NCBI GenBank assembly: GCA_910578805.1
Contig: CAJTRS010000012.1
Location: 1 to 50,482, forward strand
Reading direction: 5' to 3'
DNA length: 50,482 nt
Source: an uncultured Muribaculaceae bacterium
GTDB lineage: Bacteria; Bacteroidota; Bacteroidia; Bacteroidales; Muribaculaceae
Made by a program: the position numbers and the translations under genes. Within the stretch, counting starts at the first letter, position 1, and each line of letters opens with the position of its first letter. The notes beneath the pieces are model-generated. The model was not told the DNA's origin and did no database searches. It saw only the letters and a list, made by a program, of their open reading frames with translations. Shown piece by piece: positions 17,942-25,790 of this stretch.

Positions 17942-18012
17942 CGGAAATGTAAGTCTAAGCCTTTTTACGGAATGTAGCGATGTTTGTGGCCGATGTTGCC
18001 GGCATTAGAATG

Positions 18013-18132
18013 CAAAGATACAATGCTTTTCGGTTATTGCGGCGGTATGGGATTCAAAAAATTAGCGGTATCGGCGGGAAATAATAAAAATATTGAAATT
18101 ATTCCATAATTCACGGGTAAGGGTTAAATTTG
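18013..18132. promoter_or_regulatory. Divergent promoter cores between the TPR gene and the Ig-like lipoprotein gene
   Basis: Minus strand TATCTTTG at 18013-18020, about 72 nt before the TPR start. Plus strand TAAATTTG at 18125-18132, about 30-50 nt before the lipoprotein start. Both are exact TAnnTTTG matches with poor -33 elements. The rest of this 219-nt gap shows no further structure. Confidence 0.5.
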
Positions 18133-18160
18133 CATTTAATATCAGATTATAATTCGAATA

Positions 18161-20221
18161 ATGCTCAATCAGGCTAAATATATGCGGTTGCTGATAGCTA
18201 TGGTGATAGCTGTGGTGGTGGCCGCGTGTGCGAGTATGGGTCGTCCCGAAGGGGGGCCTGTCGATGAGACTCCGCCGGTGTTTGTGAAAAGTGTGCCTGC
18301 TCCGGGTGCTGTAAATGTTAGCCGCGAGAGGGTGGTGATAGAGTTTGACGAGAATGTGAAACTCGATGATCCCATGAACAAGATCGTGTTTTCGCCGGCA
18401 CAGTCCGTGATGCCCAAAATATCGGCTGTGGGACGGCGCATAACGGTTGATTTTGTGGACAGCATGATGCCCAACACCACATATACCCTTGATTTTACCG
18501 ATGCGGTGCGCGACCTGAACGAAAACAATGCGCTTGACGGGTTTGCTTTCGACTTTTCGACAGGGCCGGTGGTTGACTCGCTGTGCATATCGGGCATGGT
18601 GTTCCAGGCCGAAAACTTAGAGCCTGCACAAGGTATGCTTGTGGGTGTCTATTCCAATCTGTCGGATACGGCGCTGACGCGCCTGCCGTTCGAGCGTCTG
18701 ACCAAGACCAACCAGTACGGTCAGTTCACTTTGCGCAATCTCAAGCCGGGGGCCTATAGGATATTTGCCATAAATGACAAGAACCGTGACAACCGCTGGG
18801 ACCGTACCGAAGATATAGCTTTCTACGATACGCTGATCACGCCTGCGGCCGTTCAGGAATCCCGGGCCGACACTCTCAAGAATTCGGCGGGGGAGGATTC
18901 GGTGGTCATGCGGCAATATACGGCATTTACTCCAAACGATGTGTTGCTGACGTGGTTTAACGAGAACTACAAGCCTCAGTATCTGCTTAAATATGAGCGT
19001 CGGGAGCCCCACAAGGTCAGTTTACAGCTTGCCGCCAAGTCCGATTCATTCCCCGAATTCAGATTTGTGGGTGGTAAGCATGACGGTGAAGTGTTCTCAC
19101 GTTACAGTGTGCTCAACGCTTCACCCACGCGCGACACTCTTGAATACTGGATCACCGATAGGGATATAATCGATACCGATTCGCTGATACTTTCGGCACG
19201 TTTCCAGCGCACGGATACGCTGGAGCGTCTTGTGTGGGGTACGGACACTCTGAAGTTCGTGTATCGCAGCAAGAAGAAGCAGGACAGGAAGCCGGAACCT
19301 CAGGAGGGTGACACGGCTGCCGCACCCGAGCCTGTGAAACTGCTGTCGCTGAAGTTTTCGACCACGGGCACTGTCGATGTGTTTCAGAACATAAGGCTGC
19401 AATCGTCGGAGCCCATATCGGACTTCCTTCCGGGGGCTTTCCATATGGAAGTAGAGAAAGACAGTGTGTGGGAAGAGGTGACGGCGCCGGTGTTTCATGT
19501 CACAGACAGTCTGAGACCGTTGGTGCTGATGGCCGACTATGAATGGGAGCCGGGAGCCAAGTACAGGATAAGTGCCGACTCGCTCGGGGTGACGGGTATA
19601 TATGGGCTTCACAACGGTCCGGTGAAAAGTGAGTTCAGTGTGCGTCAGCTTGAGGAGTATGCCAATGTGACTTTTAATATATCCAATCTTTACGGACATG
19701 CCGTGGTGCAGCTGCTCAACAGTCAGGACAAGCCGGTGAAAAGTGTGACAGCCACAGCCGACGGCCGTGCGGTGTTCCGTCACGTTATGCCGGGTACGTA
19801 TTACTGCCGTCTGTTCATTGACCGCGATTCGAGCGGCACATATACATCAGGAAGCATAAAGGACTCCATACAGCCCGAAGAGGTGTATTACTACCCCAAG
19901 AGGATAAATCTTAAAAAGAACTGGGATATGGAGCAGTCGTGGGATATTTATGAGACTCCCGTGGAACTCCAGAAGCCTATGGATATAAAGAAAAACAAGC
20001 CCAAGACCAAAAACGCCGGCGAAAGTGATGCAGACGAGGAGGACGACCAGTATTATGATGAGTTCGGTAATCCGGCCGTTGACCCCGATGATCCGTTTGG
20101 CAAACGCAAAGGGCGTAATTACAACAGAAACAATTCACGTAACAACGGCAACGGACGGTCATCGGGATTTGGCGGTCTGGGCGGCGGTGGCCGTGGTGTG
20201 TCCACCAACGTGTTACGGTAA
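18161..20221 (+). CDS. Ig-like (Big_5/SbsA) domain lipoprotein with charged low-complexity tail
   Basis: 686 residues from 18161; an inner ATG at 18182 would give MRLLIAMVIAVVVAACASMG, a cleaner lipoprotein signal, and may be the real start. The lipobox VAAC puts the protein on a membrane. The first domain (PPVFVKSVPAPGAVNVSRERVVIEFDENV through TLDFTDAVRDLNENNALDGFAFDFSTG, about residues 35-145) is a bacterial Ig-like Big_5 fold, followed by a carboxypeptidase-regulatory-like segment (TNQYGQFTLRNLKPGAYRIFAINDKN). The C-terminus is odd: an acidic stretch (SDADEEDDQYYDEFGNP) and then a basic Gly/Asn/Arg tail over the last 40 residues. Probably an envelope protein of unknown job. rex follows 9 nt later. 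Confidence 0.83.
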   Translation: MLNQAKYMRLLIAMVIAVVVAACASMGRPEGGPVDETPPVFVKSVPAPGAVNVSRERVVIEFDENVKLDDPMNKIVFSPAQSVMPKISAVGRRITVDFVDSMMPNTTYTLDFTDAVRDLNENNALDGFAFDFSTGPVVDSLCISGMVFQAENLEPAQGMLVGVYSNLSDTALTRLPFERLTKTNQYGQFTLRNLKPGAYRIFAINDKNRDNRWDRTEDIAFYDTLITPAAVQESRADTLKNSAGEDSVVMRQYTAFTPNDVLLTWFNENYKPQYLLKYERREPHKVSLQLAAKSDSFPEFRFVGGKHDGEVFSRYSVLNASPTRDTLEYWITDRDIIDTDSLILSARFQRTDTLERLVWGTDTLKFVYRSKKKQDRKPEPQEGDTAAAPEPVKLLSLKFSTTGTVDVFQNIRLQSSEPISDFLPGAFHMEVEKDSVWEEVTAPVFHVTDSLRPLVLMADYEWEPGAKYRISADSLGVTGIYGLHNGPVKSEFSVRQLEEYANVTFNISNLYGHAVVQLLNSQDKPVKSVTATADGRAVFRHVMPGTYYCRLFIDRDSSGTYTSGSIKDSIQPEEVYYYPKRINLKKNWDMEQSWDIYETPVELQKPMDIKKNKPKTKNAGESDADEEDDQYYDEFGNPAVDPDDPFGKRKGRNYNRNNSRNNGNGRSSGFGGLGGGGRGVSTNVLR

Positions 20222-20230
20222 AATATTCGC

Positions 20231-20926
20231 ATGAATATGAGAACAAATAATCAGAAGACCATGAATGATGCCAAGGCTAACCGCCTGCCTTCCGAACCTA
20301 CTCTCCACCGCCTTCCGTGGTATCTGGCCTATGTGAGCCTGTTGCGTTCGCGCGATGTGGAGTATGTGTCATCGACAGCCATCTCCAAGGAGATAAATGT
20401 CGATCCGTCGCAGATAGCCAAGGACTTGTCTGTGCTTGGCATCAAGGGTAAGACACGTATCGGTTATGAGGTGGTGTCGCTTGAAAAGGCGCTGCGCAAT
20501 TTTCTCGGATTCAACCGTAAACACAATGCCGTGATGATAGGCGTGGGTTCGCTCGGCGGAGCGCTGATAGCCGACACCGGTCTGGAGCGGTTCGGCCTGA
20601 ATATAGTGGCCGGTTTCGATGTCAATCCCGACATAGTGGGTTCTTCGATAAAAAATGTGCCTATATTCCATATCGATGAGTTGGCCCGTCGCGCCGTGGC
20701 TTACAATGCCGAGATAGCCATAGTGGCGGTGCCTGTGGAGCAGGCGCAGGCTGTGGCCGATCTTGCCGTGGCGTCGGGAATACGTGCTTTGTGGAACTTT
20801 ACACCGTTCCGAATCAGTACATCGCCGAGCACCGTGATACAGAATACCTCTATCTACGCTCATCTGGCCGTGATGTACAACCGGCTCGGAGTCGATGATG
20901 AGTCCGGTGTGGAAAATTGTTTTTAA
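20231..20926 (+). CDS. rex: Redox-sensing transcriptional repressor Rex
   Basis: 231 residues. The N-terminal winged helix (about 20-90: RLPWYLAYVSLLRSRDVEYV, STAISKEINVDPSQIAKDLS) binds operator DNA; the Rossmann domain has GVGSLGGAL at 104-112, where NADH binding releases the repressor. The C-terminal AHLAVMYNRL helix is the swapped dimer helix. Rex typically controls fermentation and respiratory genes such as cydAB and CoA-transferases, both in this window, but I found no clear Rex-type palindrome (TTGTgAA-N4-TTcACAA like) upstream of either. It sits 9 nt after the Ig-like lipoprotein gene and 12 nt before the FAH-like gene, so it is transcribed with them. Confidence 0.95.
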   Translation: MNMRTNNQKTMNDAKANRLPSEPTLHRLPWYLAYVSLLRSRDVEYVSSTAISKEINVDPSQIAKDLSVLGIKGKTRIGYEVVSLEKALRNFLGFNRKHNAVMIGVGSLGGALIADTGLERFGLNIVAGFDVNPDIVGSSIKNVPIFHIDELARRAVAYNAEIAIVAVPVEQAQAVADLAVASGIRALWNFTPFRISTSPSTVIQNTSIYAHLAVMYNRLGVDDESGVENCF

Positions 20927-20938
20927 TCGAGTCGCGAT

Positions 20939-21511
20939 ATGAAAGTTATAGCTTTTGACCGTGTTTACGGTAGCGTCGCGGTGCAGCCTCCTGCGCTTGA
21001 ACTGATGGCTGATTCGGCATTGGTGCTTCCGGGCAAGCCGTTGTTTCTACCCGATTTTGATTCCGACTGGATATGCCGCGCGTATCTGTCAGTGAGAATA
21101 TCGAGACTTGGAAAGAATATAGCGCAGAAGTTTGCCGGAAGATACTACGATGCCGTGGGCGTGGCTCTGAGAGTGTTGCCCGTCAATGTGTGCCGTGAAC
21201 TGGGGGAGGCGCACCGTAGCTGCGGTGTGGCCGGACTGTTTGACGGTGCGTTGGCGCTCGGCAAGTGGATCGAGGTTTCTGAAAGTGGCGTTAGAGACCT
21301 TGACATCGAGGTCATGGGGCAATCGGTGACGATAGCCGGAGCCGACAAGATCATAGCCGAATCGGTGGCTGCAGTGAGCGCATATGCCACTATCAAGATG
21401 GGTGATGTTATTATGCCGTGCTGCATGCCGGCCTCCATGGCTGTGGCCGAGGGGAGTCTGATAGACGCTTCGGTCAACGGCGACGCAGTGATGGCTCTGC
21501 GCATAAAGTGA
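20939..21511 (+). CDS. Degenerate fumarylacetoacetate-hydrolase-fold protein, probably non-catalytic
   Basis: 190 residues. The layout follows the short Bacteroidota FAH-family proteins: DSALVLPGKPLFLPDF near residues 25-40, RLGKNIAQKFAGRYYDAV (56-73), the FDGALALGKWI block (101-111) and DKIIAESVAAVSAYATIKMGDVIM near the end. The metal ligands are gone. The usual ExE of HYETELVVRI is ICRAYLSVRI here (Arg47, Tyr49), the Asp of the GIDMTARD motif is Arg79, and the TGTPxGVG loop reads PCCMPASMAVA. Fold retained, active site lost: a pseudoenzyme by inspection. Alignment is from memory of family members, so register errors are possible. It is the last gene of the rex transcript, directly before the SRP RNA gene. 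Confidence 0.75.
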   Translation: MKVIAFDRVYGSVAVQPPALELMADSALVLPGKPLFLPDFDSDWICRAYLSVRISRLGKNIAQKFAGRYYDAVGVALRVLPVNVCRELGEAHRSCGVAGLFDGALALGKWIEVSESGVRDLDIEVMGQSVTIAGADKIIAESVAAVSAYATIKMGDVIMPCCMPASMAVAEGSLIDASVNGDAVMALRIK

Positions 21512-21580
21512 GTGCGTCGCCGTCGGTCAATGCGCGGCTCTCCATAATGAAGATACGCGGAATTTATTGGTGGTTTATAG

Positions 21581-21610
21581 TTGGTGTTTTGGAAAAAATG
21601 CTTACCTTTG
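21581..21610 (+). promoter_or_regulatory. Promoter of the SRP RNA gene
   Basis: TACCTTTG at 21603-21610 is an exact -7 match, with TTGG at 21581-21584 as the -33 element and an 18-nt spacer. Transcription would start about 5 nt later, at the first G of the RNA (21615). Confidence 0.7.
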
Positions 21611-21614
21611 CATC

Positions 21615-21718
21615 GGGTAAGTCCTACACGACCAGCTCCCCGGGAACTCCGCCAGGTCTTGATCGAAGCAACGGTACCGGGTCGTAGCGGTGCGATGTAG
21701 TCAGCTTACCCTTTTTTT
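21615..21718 (+). ncRNA. ffs: Small bacterial signal recognition particle RNA (4.5S-like)
   Basis: An RNA of about 97 nt closed by gggtaag (21615-21621) with cttaccc (21705-21711) and followed by seven T (21712-21718). The conserved Ffh-binding region is recognisable: ccgccaGGTC on the 5' side and GAAGCAacgg on the 3' side, as in E. coli GGUC-CGGAAG-GAAGCA. It is the RNA scaffold of the signal recognition particle, binding Ffh and FtsY during co-translational targeting. Oddity: the apical segment between GGTC and GAAGCA is ttgatc (21659-21664), where the GGAA tetraloop with its C-G closing pair is expected. It has its own promoter. Confidence 0.85.
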
Positions 21719-21745
21719 GTGCCTATTTTAGGGAGATTTCTGTAA

Positions 21746-22216
21746 TCAGATGGTGCGGACAAGGTGAATCATAGAGATGGCGGCGGCAGCTGCCTCACAG
21801 CCTTTATGGCCATGTTCGCCACCGATGCGTTGGAGTGCCTGCTCTTCATTTTCCACAGTCAGGAGTCCGAATATAACCGGAGTGTCACAGTCGGCATTTA
21901 GTGCTGTGACGCCTTGTGTCACGCTCTGACATACATAGTCGAAGTGGGGTGTATCGCCGCGAATCACGCAGCCGAAGACTATTACGGCGTCGAACCGTGA
22001 GGCTTCGATGAGCTGTGAGGCGGCAAATGTGAGTTCCACGGCTCCCGGTACTTCGAAAGTTTCGATGTCGGTGTCTTTAAAACCATTGGCTTTCAGTGTG
22101 TCTATGGCGCCGCTGCGCAGAGCGGAGGTGATGTGACCGTTCCATTGCGCGGTAACTATGGCTACGCGTGCGTCATCTACTTTAGGCAGGGTGGAGGTGG
22201 GGTTGTGGGTTGACAT
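21746..22216 (-). CDS. ribH: 6,7-dimethyl-8-ribityllumazine synthase
   Basis: 156 residues, a normal length. It condenses 5-amino-6-ribitylaminouracil with 3,4-dihydroxy-2-butanone 4-phosphate in riboflavin biosynthesis, usually as a 60-mer or pentamer. Motifs: VAIVTAQWNGHITSAL, FEVPGAVELTFAA (56-67), VIRGDTPHFDYVC with catalytic His91, and the phosphate-binding FGLLTVENEEQALQRIGG segment. GHKGCEAAAAAISMI at the C-terminus is typical. It is the last gene of the SIS-PfkB-ribH group, 13 nt after the kinase-like gene, and ends close to the convergent SRP RNA gene. Confidence 0.97.
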   Translation of the reverse strand: MSTHNPTSTLPKVDDARVAIVTAQWNGHITSALRSGAIDTLKANGFKDTDIETFEVPGAVELTFAASQLIEASRFDAVIVFGCVIRGDTPHFDYVCQSVTQGVTALNADCDTPVIFGLLTVENEEQALQRIGGEHGHKGCEAAAAAISMIHLVRTI

Positions 22217-22229
22217 GCGGATATGGGGT

Positions 22230-23093
22230 TTAGAGTTTGTCGGCTATGGTTTTCAATACCGTTCCGCCCAGTGCTGCGGGGAATATTGGTATCAGTTCCG
22301 GTGTAAGGTTGAGAGAGCAACATGAATCTATCAGCGATGACAGCACCGAGGCGCTGTCGGCCGGTTTGTTCAGACGCATTGAGTCGGTGGCATTGGCTGA
22401 GGAGATGGACAGGGTGCCGGTGGTCGGGTCGAAATTGAACGCTACGGGCGTATGGAACGCGATATTGTTGCGATAGGTGGTTTCGGGGTCGGAATTGCCG
22501 AATATCTGCTTCAGGTCACGGCCGGTGGTGAACACTATGTGTGCCATCTCGAGGTTTTCGAGTATGGCCGGCATTATGCGCGTGATTCTTGGAGCCAGTT
22601 GCGGCGGGAATCCCGGAACATATATGATAAGGGCCTTTCGCTCTGCGGCATGCGATATCAGGTCGGTTACCTGCGGACGGGTACGCTCGTGGAGTGAGAA
22701 ATAGTCGCCGAACACCACTATGTCGGCCGGATCGATGCGTGGCCACACGGTGTCGAATTTCTGTTGCGGCATTCGAGAGTGTATCACTTCATTACATGTG
22801 GAGTCCGTGTCATGGCGGGTGATATAGACTGTGGTGGCACCGCCTTCGGAATAACGGTCTATGCAGCGGGTGTCAATGCCGGACTCTGACAGGTGTGTCA
22901 CGAGCATGTCGCCAAGGAAGTCGCGTGCCGTCTCGCTGACGTAGATTACCTCCCGGTCATGTCCGGCACTTGCTATGGCTGCATTGAGCAGTGTGCCGTT
23001 AGGCATAACTCCGGACTGCGCTGACAAAGAGGCTGTGTGTGCCTGAAATGCGATATTTACGGCACATTCGCCTATAAAAATGATTTTACGCAT
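22230..23093 (-). CDS. Divergent PfkB/ribokinase-family protein
   Basis: 287 residues from the ATG at 23093 (MRKIIFIGECAVNIAFQ, the proper first strand of the fold). An upstream ATG at 23168 would overlap the SIS gene and add a non-homologous segment. PfkB features remain: MPNGTLLNAAIASAGHDREVIYVSETARDFLGDMLVTHLSESGIDT in the N-terminal half and DIVVFGDYFSLHERTRP mid-protein. The usual PGG near residue 31 is PNG, and the catalytic GAGD anion-hole motif is reduced to KPAD (Asp246), with small residues instead of the following NFNAG. It may be a weak kinase, bind a nucleotide or sugar without catalysis, or have lost function. Its place between a KdsD-type isomerase and ribH gives no firm substrate. 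Confidence 0.75.
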   Translation of the reverse strand: MRKIIFIGECAVNIAFQAHTASLSAQSGVMPNGTLLNAAIASAGHDREVIYVSETARDFLGDMLVTHLSESGIDTRCIDRYSEGGATTVYITRHDTDSTCNEVIHSRMPQQKFDTVWPRIDPADIVVFGDYFSLHERTRPQVTDLISHAAERKALIIYVPGFPPQLAPRITRIMPAILENLEMAHIVFTTGRDLKQIFGNSDPETTYRNNIAFHTPVAFNFDPTTGTLSISSANATDSMRLNKPADSASVLSSLIDSCCSLNLTPELIPIFPAALGGTVLKTIADKL

Positions 23094-23133
23094 GGGTGGT
23101 GTGGTGTGTGTCCGAATAGTGGATCGTGGAGTG

Positions 23134-23736
23134 TCAGCCGCGTGACTTGGTGCCGAGGTTTCCTCCATGGTGGCGCAAGGCGTAGTCGGCTTTGGTAAAT
23201 CCGGTCATGCGCATTACGTTGACCACAAGAATGTCGCCTATTACCGACATCATTGTGATGGAGGTGGTGGGGGTCAGTCCGAGCGGGCACACTTCGGGCG
23301 CCTGCGATGTGACTAATGTAGCGGCTGCCCTGGAAGATATGTCGCTGTCGGGGTTGCCGGTGATGACTATAGCCGGAATTCCGGGATAAAGGTCCTTTGC
23401 AAGGTCAAGGAGGTCTATTATTTCCCGTGTTTTTCCGCAGTTGGATATGAGGAGTAATACATCATTAGGTTGCAAGATGCCCAGATCGCCGTGTTGTGCT
23501 TCGCTGGGGTGCAGATATATGGCCGGGGTGCCTGTCGAGGAGAATGTAGTGGCTATGTTCAGTGCGATCTGACCAGCTTTGCCCATTCCGGAGGTTACGA
23601 GTTTGCCTCCGCGGCGGTGCACATGCTCTATTATCAGTTCCACGGCTTTGTCATAAGCGGGCGTGTAGGGTATGGCTGCTATGGCCTGACTTTCAGCTGC
23701 GATAATGTCGCGCATGGACTGAGCTATATTTATCAT
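23134..23736 (-). CDS. SIS-domain sugar-phosphate isomerase (KdsD-like, without CBS domains)
   Basis: 200 residues from the ATG at 23736 (MINIAQSMRDIIAAESQAI); the longer frame from 23805 adds a non-homologous leader spanning the promoter. A single SIS domain with VTSGMGKAGQIALNIATTFSSTGT (47-70), PSEAQHGDLG with His82-Gly83-Asp84, and NCGKTREIIDLL. The EAxHGDLG motif is that of arabinose-5-phosphate isomerases (KdsD/KpsF/GutQ), which start Kdo synthesis for lipopolysaccharide by converting ribulose 5-phosphate to arabinose 5-phosphate. The C-terminal CBS pair of E. coli KdsD is missing; a CBS-less enzyme of this kind is known from Bacteroides fragilis, so this is not truncation. It lies 40 nt upstream of the PfkB-like gene. 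Confidence 0.87.
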   Translation of the reverse strand: MINIAQSMRDIIAAESQAIAAIPYTPAYDKAVELIIEHVHRRGGKLVTSGMGKAGQIALNIATTFSSTGTPAIYLHPSEAQHGDLGILQPNDVLLLISNCGKTREIIDLLDLAKDLYPGIPAIVITGNPDSDISSRAAATLVTSQAPEVCPLGLTPTTSITMMSVIGDILVVNVMRMTGFTKADYALRHHGGNLGTKSRG

Positions 23737-23781
23737 GGTCTGACTATGACGTGGTGTTGGGTTAAAGATTAATATCCGCTG

Positions 23782-23813
23782 CAAAATTACAATAATCCAA
23801 GGCAATTTGCAAT
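23782..23813 (-). promoter_or_regulatory. Probable promoter of the SIS-PfkB-ribH group
   Basis: TAATTTTG (23782-23789, minus strand) with ATTG at 23810-23813 and a 20-nt spacer. The leader to the ATG at 23736 would be about 40 nt. The -7 element is an exact consensus match, the -33 is three of four. Confidence 0.5.
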
Positions 23814-23844
23814 ACCGTATCGGGCATAATTTTGGCTTTCATGT

Positions 23845-24315
23845 CTATAAATCGCGCTTCTCGTAGGCTCCGGCAGCGGCTATGAGCTGTGGGTCAACGG
23901 GGGCTCCTTGCGCCGTGGCGGGATCGAATCCGGCCATTACTGTGGTGCCTATGCATTTTGTGGATAAGCCCGATCGGTCGGTTATGCGCTGCTGAAGTGT
24001 GATGCTGCGTTGTCCCACATGCTGTACTGTGGTCCACACGGTGAGCTGTTCATGGAAGTATGATGGCTCGTAAAAGTCGCAGTCTATGTGTACCACTACC
24101 ATACGCAGGTCGGCCGGAGTGAGAGGCCGCTGCATGATGGCTGTGAAATAGTCTATTTTGGCCAGGTCCATGAAGCTGAGATATACGTTATTGTTTACAT
24201 GCCCCAGCAGGTCTATGTCGGAGAAGCGGGTCTGAACCTGTAATGAATGTCTGAACGGGACTTCCGCCCGGGGTACGCGAGGGTTTTCGGAATGAAGATA
24301 TGTAGGGGTGTCCAT
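23845..24315 (-). CDS. Hotdog-fold acyl-CoA thioesterase (4HBT/YbgC-like)
   Basis: 156 residues. The motif VQTRFSDIDLLGHVNNNVYLSFMDLAKIDYF (about 28-58) is the 4-hydroxybenzoyl-CoA thioesterase signature, with the Asp and the HVNN pair in their usual places. These enzymes hydrolyse short or medium acyl-CoA or acyl-ACP thioesters; the substrate cannot be read from sequence. It follows the DUF721 gene by 24 nt and is 108 nt upstream of the SIS gene's start, so it probably ends the recF transcript. This is a different family from the acyl-ACP thioesterase at 33743. Confidence 0.88.
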   Translation of the reverse strand: MDTPTYLHSENPRVPRAEVPFRHSLQVQTRFSDIDLLGHVNNNVYLSFMDLAKIDYFTAIMQRPLTPADLRMVVVHIDCDFYEPSYFHEQLTVWTTVQHVGQRSITLQQRITDRSGLSTKCIGTTVMAGFDPATAQGAPVDPQLIAAAGAYEKRDL

Positions 24316-24339
24316 ATTTGTTGTGGTTGTTGTATGTAA

Positions 24340-24630
24340 TCAGTGGAATTCTATCGATGTTATGGCGGTGGAGCCTACGGCGTTGTTGATCTGTTCCACC
24401 AGATGGCTGCGATGATAGAACAGTTCGTTTTTGAGCACCGATGAGGTGAGATATACGTGTAACACTCCATGATCCACATATCGTTTGAATGTGTATCGGT
24501 TGATCCCCGGGCCCACTATTTCAGGCCAAAGGTAGCACGCCTTTTGCTCGGCCATGGCTCCGGTGAGTCCGGCACGGGCCATTGACTCGTCAATTATTTC
24601 GGCTATGGATTTGGGTTCGGTACGTTTCAT
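24340..24630 (-). CDS. DUF721 protein (DciA-like)
   Basis: 96 residues of the DUF721 family: KSIAEIIDESMARAGLTGAM at the N-terminus, then LWPEIVGPGINRYTFKRYVDHGVLHVYLTSSVLKNELFYHRSHLVEQIN. DciA, the best-known DUF721 member, loads or assists the replicative helicase DnaB in bacteria lacking DnaC. Genes of this family commonly sit next to recF in Bacteroidota, as here (48 nt downstream). A TAACTTTG element at 24660-24667 could give it its own promoter. The helicase role is by analogy only. Confidence 0.88.
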   Translation of the reverse strand: MKRTEPKSIAEIIDESMARAGLTGAMAEQKACYLWPEIVGPGINRYTFKRYVDHGVLHVYLTSSVLKNELFYHRSHLVEQINNAVGSTAITSIEFH

Positions 24631-24678
24631 GCGTATGCCTCATGGCGCTGATCTAAATGCAAAGTTACTAAATACCTG

Positions 24679-25785
24679 TCAATTCGCGGGAGAGAAGTGT
24701 CCGTTGTCAACTGTCCACAGCCGGTAGTCGCCTCCGGTGCGGCTCATTATGGCGTCGAGATGGTCGCGGTTGGTGTCTGTTACGAATATCTGTCCGAACT
24801 CGTCGGAGGTAACCATGGCCATTATGCGCTCGACACGCTGCGAGTCGAGTTTGTCGAATATGTCGTCGAGCAGTAGTATTGGCTTTATGCCTGTGGCTGT
24901 GTGCAGGAAGTCATATTGGGCAAGCCGCAGGGCCACAGTGAATGTTTTGCACTGGCCTTGCGATCCGGCACGTCGCATGGGCATTCCGTCAAGGTGCATC
25001 TCTATGTCGTCGCGGTGTGGTCCTACTGTGGTGTGGCGCACTGTCTCGTCGTGTCGTCGCGCTCCTTGCAGCAGCGATACCAGAGAGCCGTCAGGGCTTT
25101 TGTCGAGCGAGCCGGTGAACGACAGATTAACTTCTTCGCCCGATTCTCCGGCTATGGCACGGTGGTAGTGCATGAATATGCCGCTGAGGCGTTCAGTCCA
25201 CTCTTTGCGCACGCGGTGTATGTAGGCGGCCGGGGCTTCCATGGCACATTCGATGGCATCGTAGAGGTTGTGATCCACAATGTTGGCTCTAAGAAGGCGG
25301 TTGCGCTGCTCGAGGCCGGAGTTGTAATGAATGAGCGCATCGAGATAGCGTCGGTCGCTTTGCGATATGACCATGTCGGTCCAGCGCCGGCGTTCTTCGG
25401 CCGGTCCCTGTATGAGGTCTATGTCGGCGGGCGAAACGAGCACGAGGGGAAATGTGCCTATATGTTCGCTCAGGCGTGCGTATTCTTTGCCTCCCCGTTT
25501 GAGGCTTTTGCGCTTTCCGCGGGTTATGCCGAGAGTCAGTTCCTCGGGTGTGTCGCGGCGCATATAGGCTGCGCGGGCGGTGGTGAACTCTTCGCCACGG
25601 CGTATGAGCTGGGTGTCGGTCATGCCGGCGAAGCTTCGGCAGAAGCTCAGGTAGTGGACAGCATCGAGCAGATTGCTCTTGCCCATGCCGTTGTTGCCGA
25701 GAAAGCAGTTGATCTTGGCCGAAAAGTCAAGCGACAGTTCGGCTATGTTCTTGAAATTGGTGAGTGACAGGTGTCGGAGATACAT
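24679..25785 (-). CDS. recF: DNA replication and repair protein RecF
   Basis: 368 residues, the expected length. An SMC-like ATPase that helps load RecA at gapped DNA. It starts MYLRHLSLTNFKNIAELSLDFS; Walker A is GNNGMGKSN (30-38), the ABC-type signature region reads GSQGQCKTFTVALRLAQ, and Walker B is ILLLDDIFDKLDSQRVERI. The C-terminal FVTDTN box is present. It begins 5 nt after the DUF4919 gene and is followed by DUF721. No dnaA/dnaN are nearby, so this is not the origin region. Confidence 0.97.
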   Translation of the reverse strand: MYLRHLSLTNFKNIAELSLDFSAKINCFLGNNGMGKSNLLDAVHYLSFCRSFAGMTDTQLIRRGEEFTTARAAYMRRDTPEELTLGITRGKRKSLKRGGKEYARLSEHIGTFPLVLVSPADIDLIQGPAEERRRWTDMVISQSDRRYLDALIHYNSGLEQRNRLLRANIVDHNLYDAIECAMEAPAAYIHRVRKEWTERLSGIFMHYHRAIAGESGEEVNLSFTGSLDKSPDGSLVSLLQGARRHDETVRHTTVGPHRDDIEMHLDGMPMRRAGSQGQCKTFTVALRLAQYDFLHTATGIKPILLLDDIFDKLDSQRVERIMAMVTSDEFGQIFVTDTNRDHLDAIMSRTGGDYRLWTVDNGHFSPAN

Positions 25786-25790
25786 GCTCG

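Noticed and set aside
23134..23736. SIS isomerase seen as a truncated KdsD lacking CBS domains
   Set aside because: CBS-less arabinose-5-phosphate isomerases are known in Bacteroides, and the gene has normal boundaries and neighbours.
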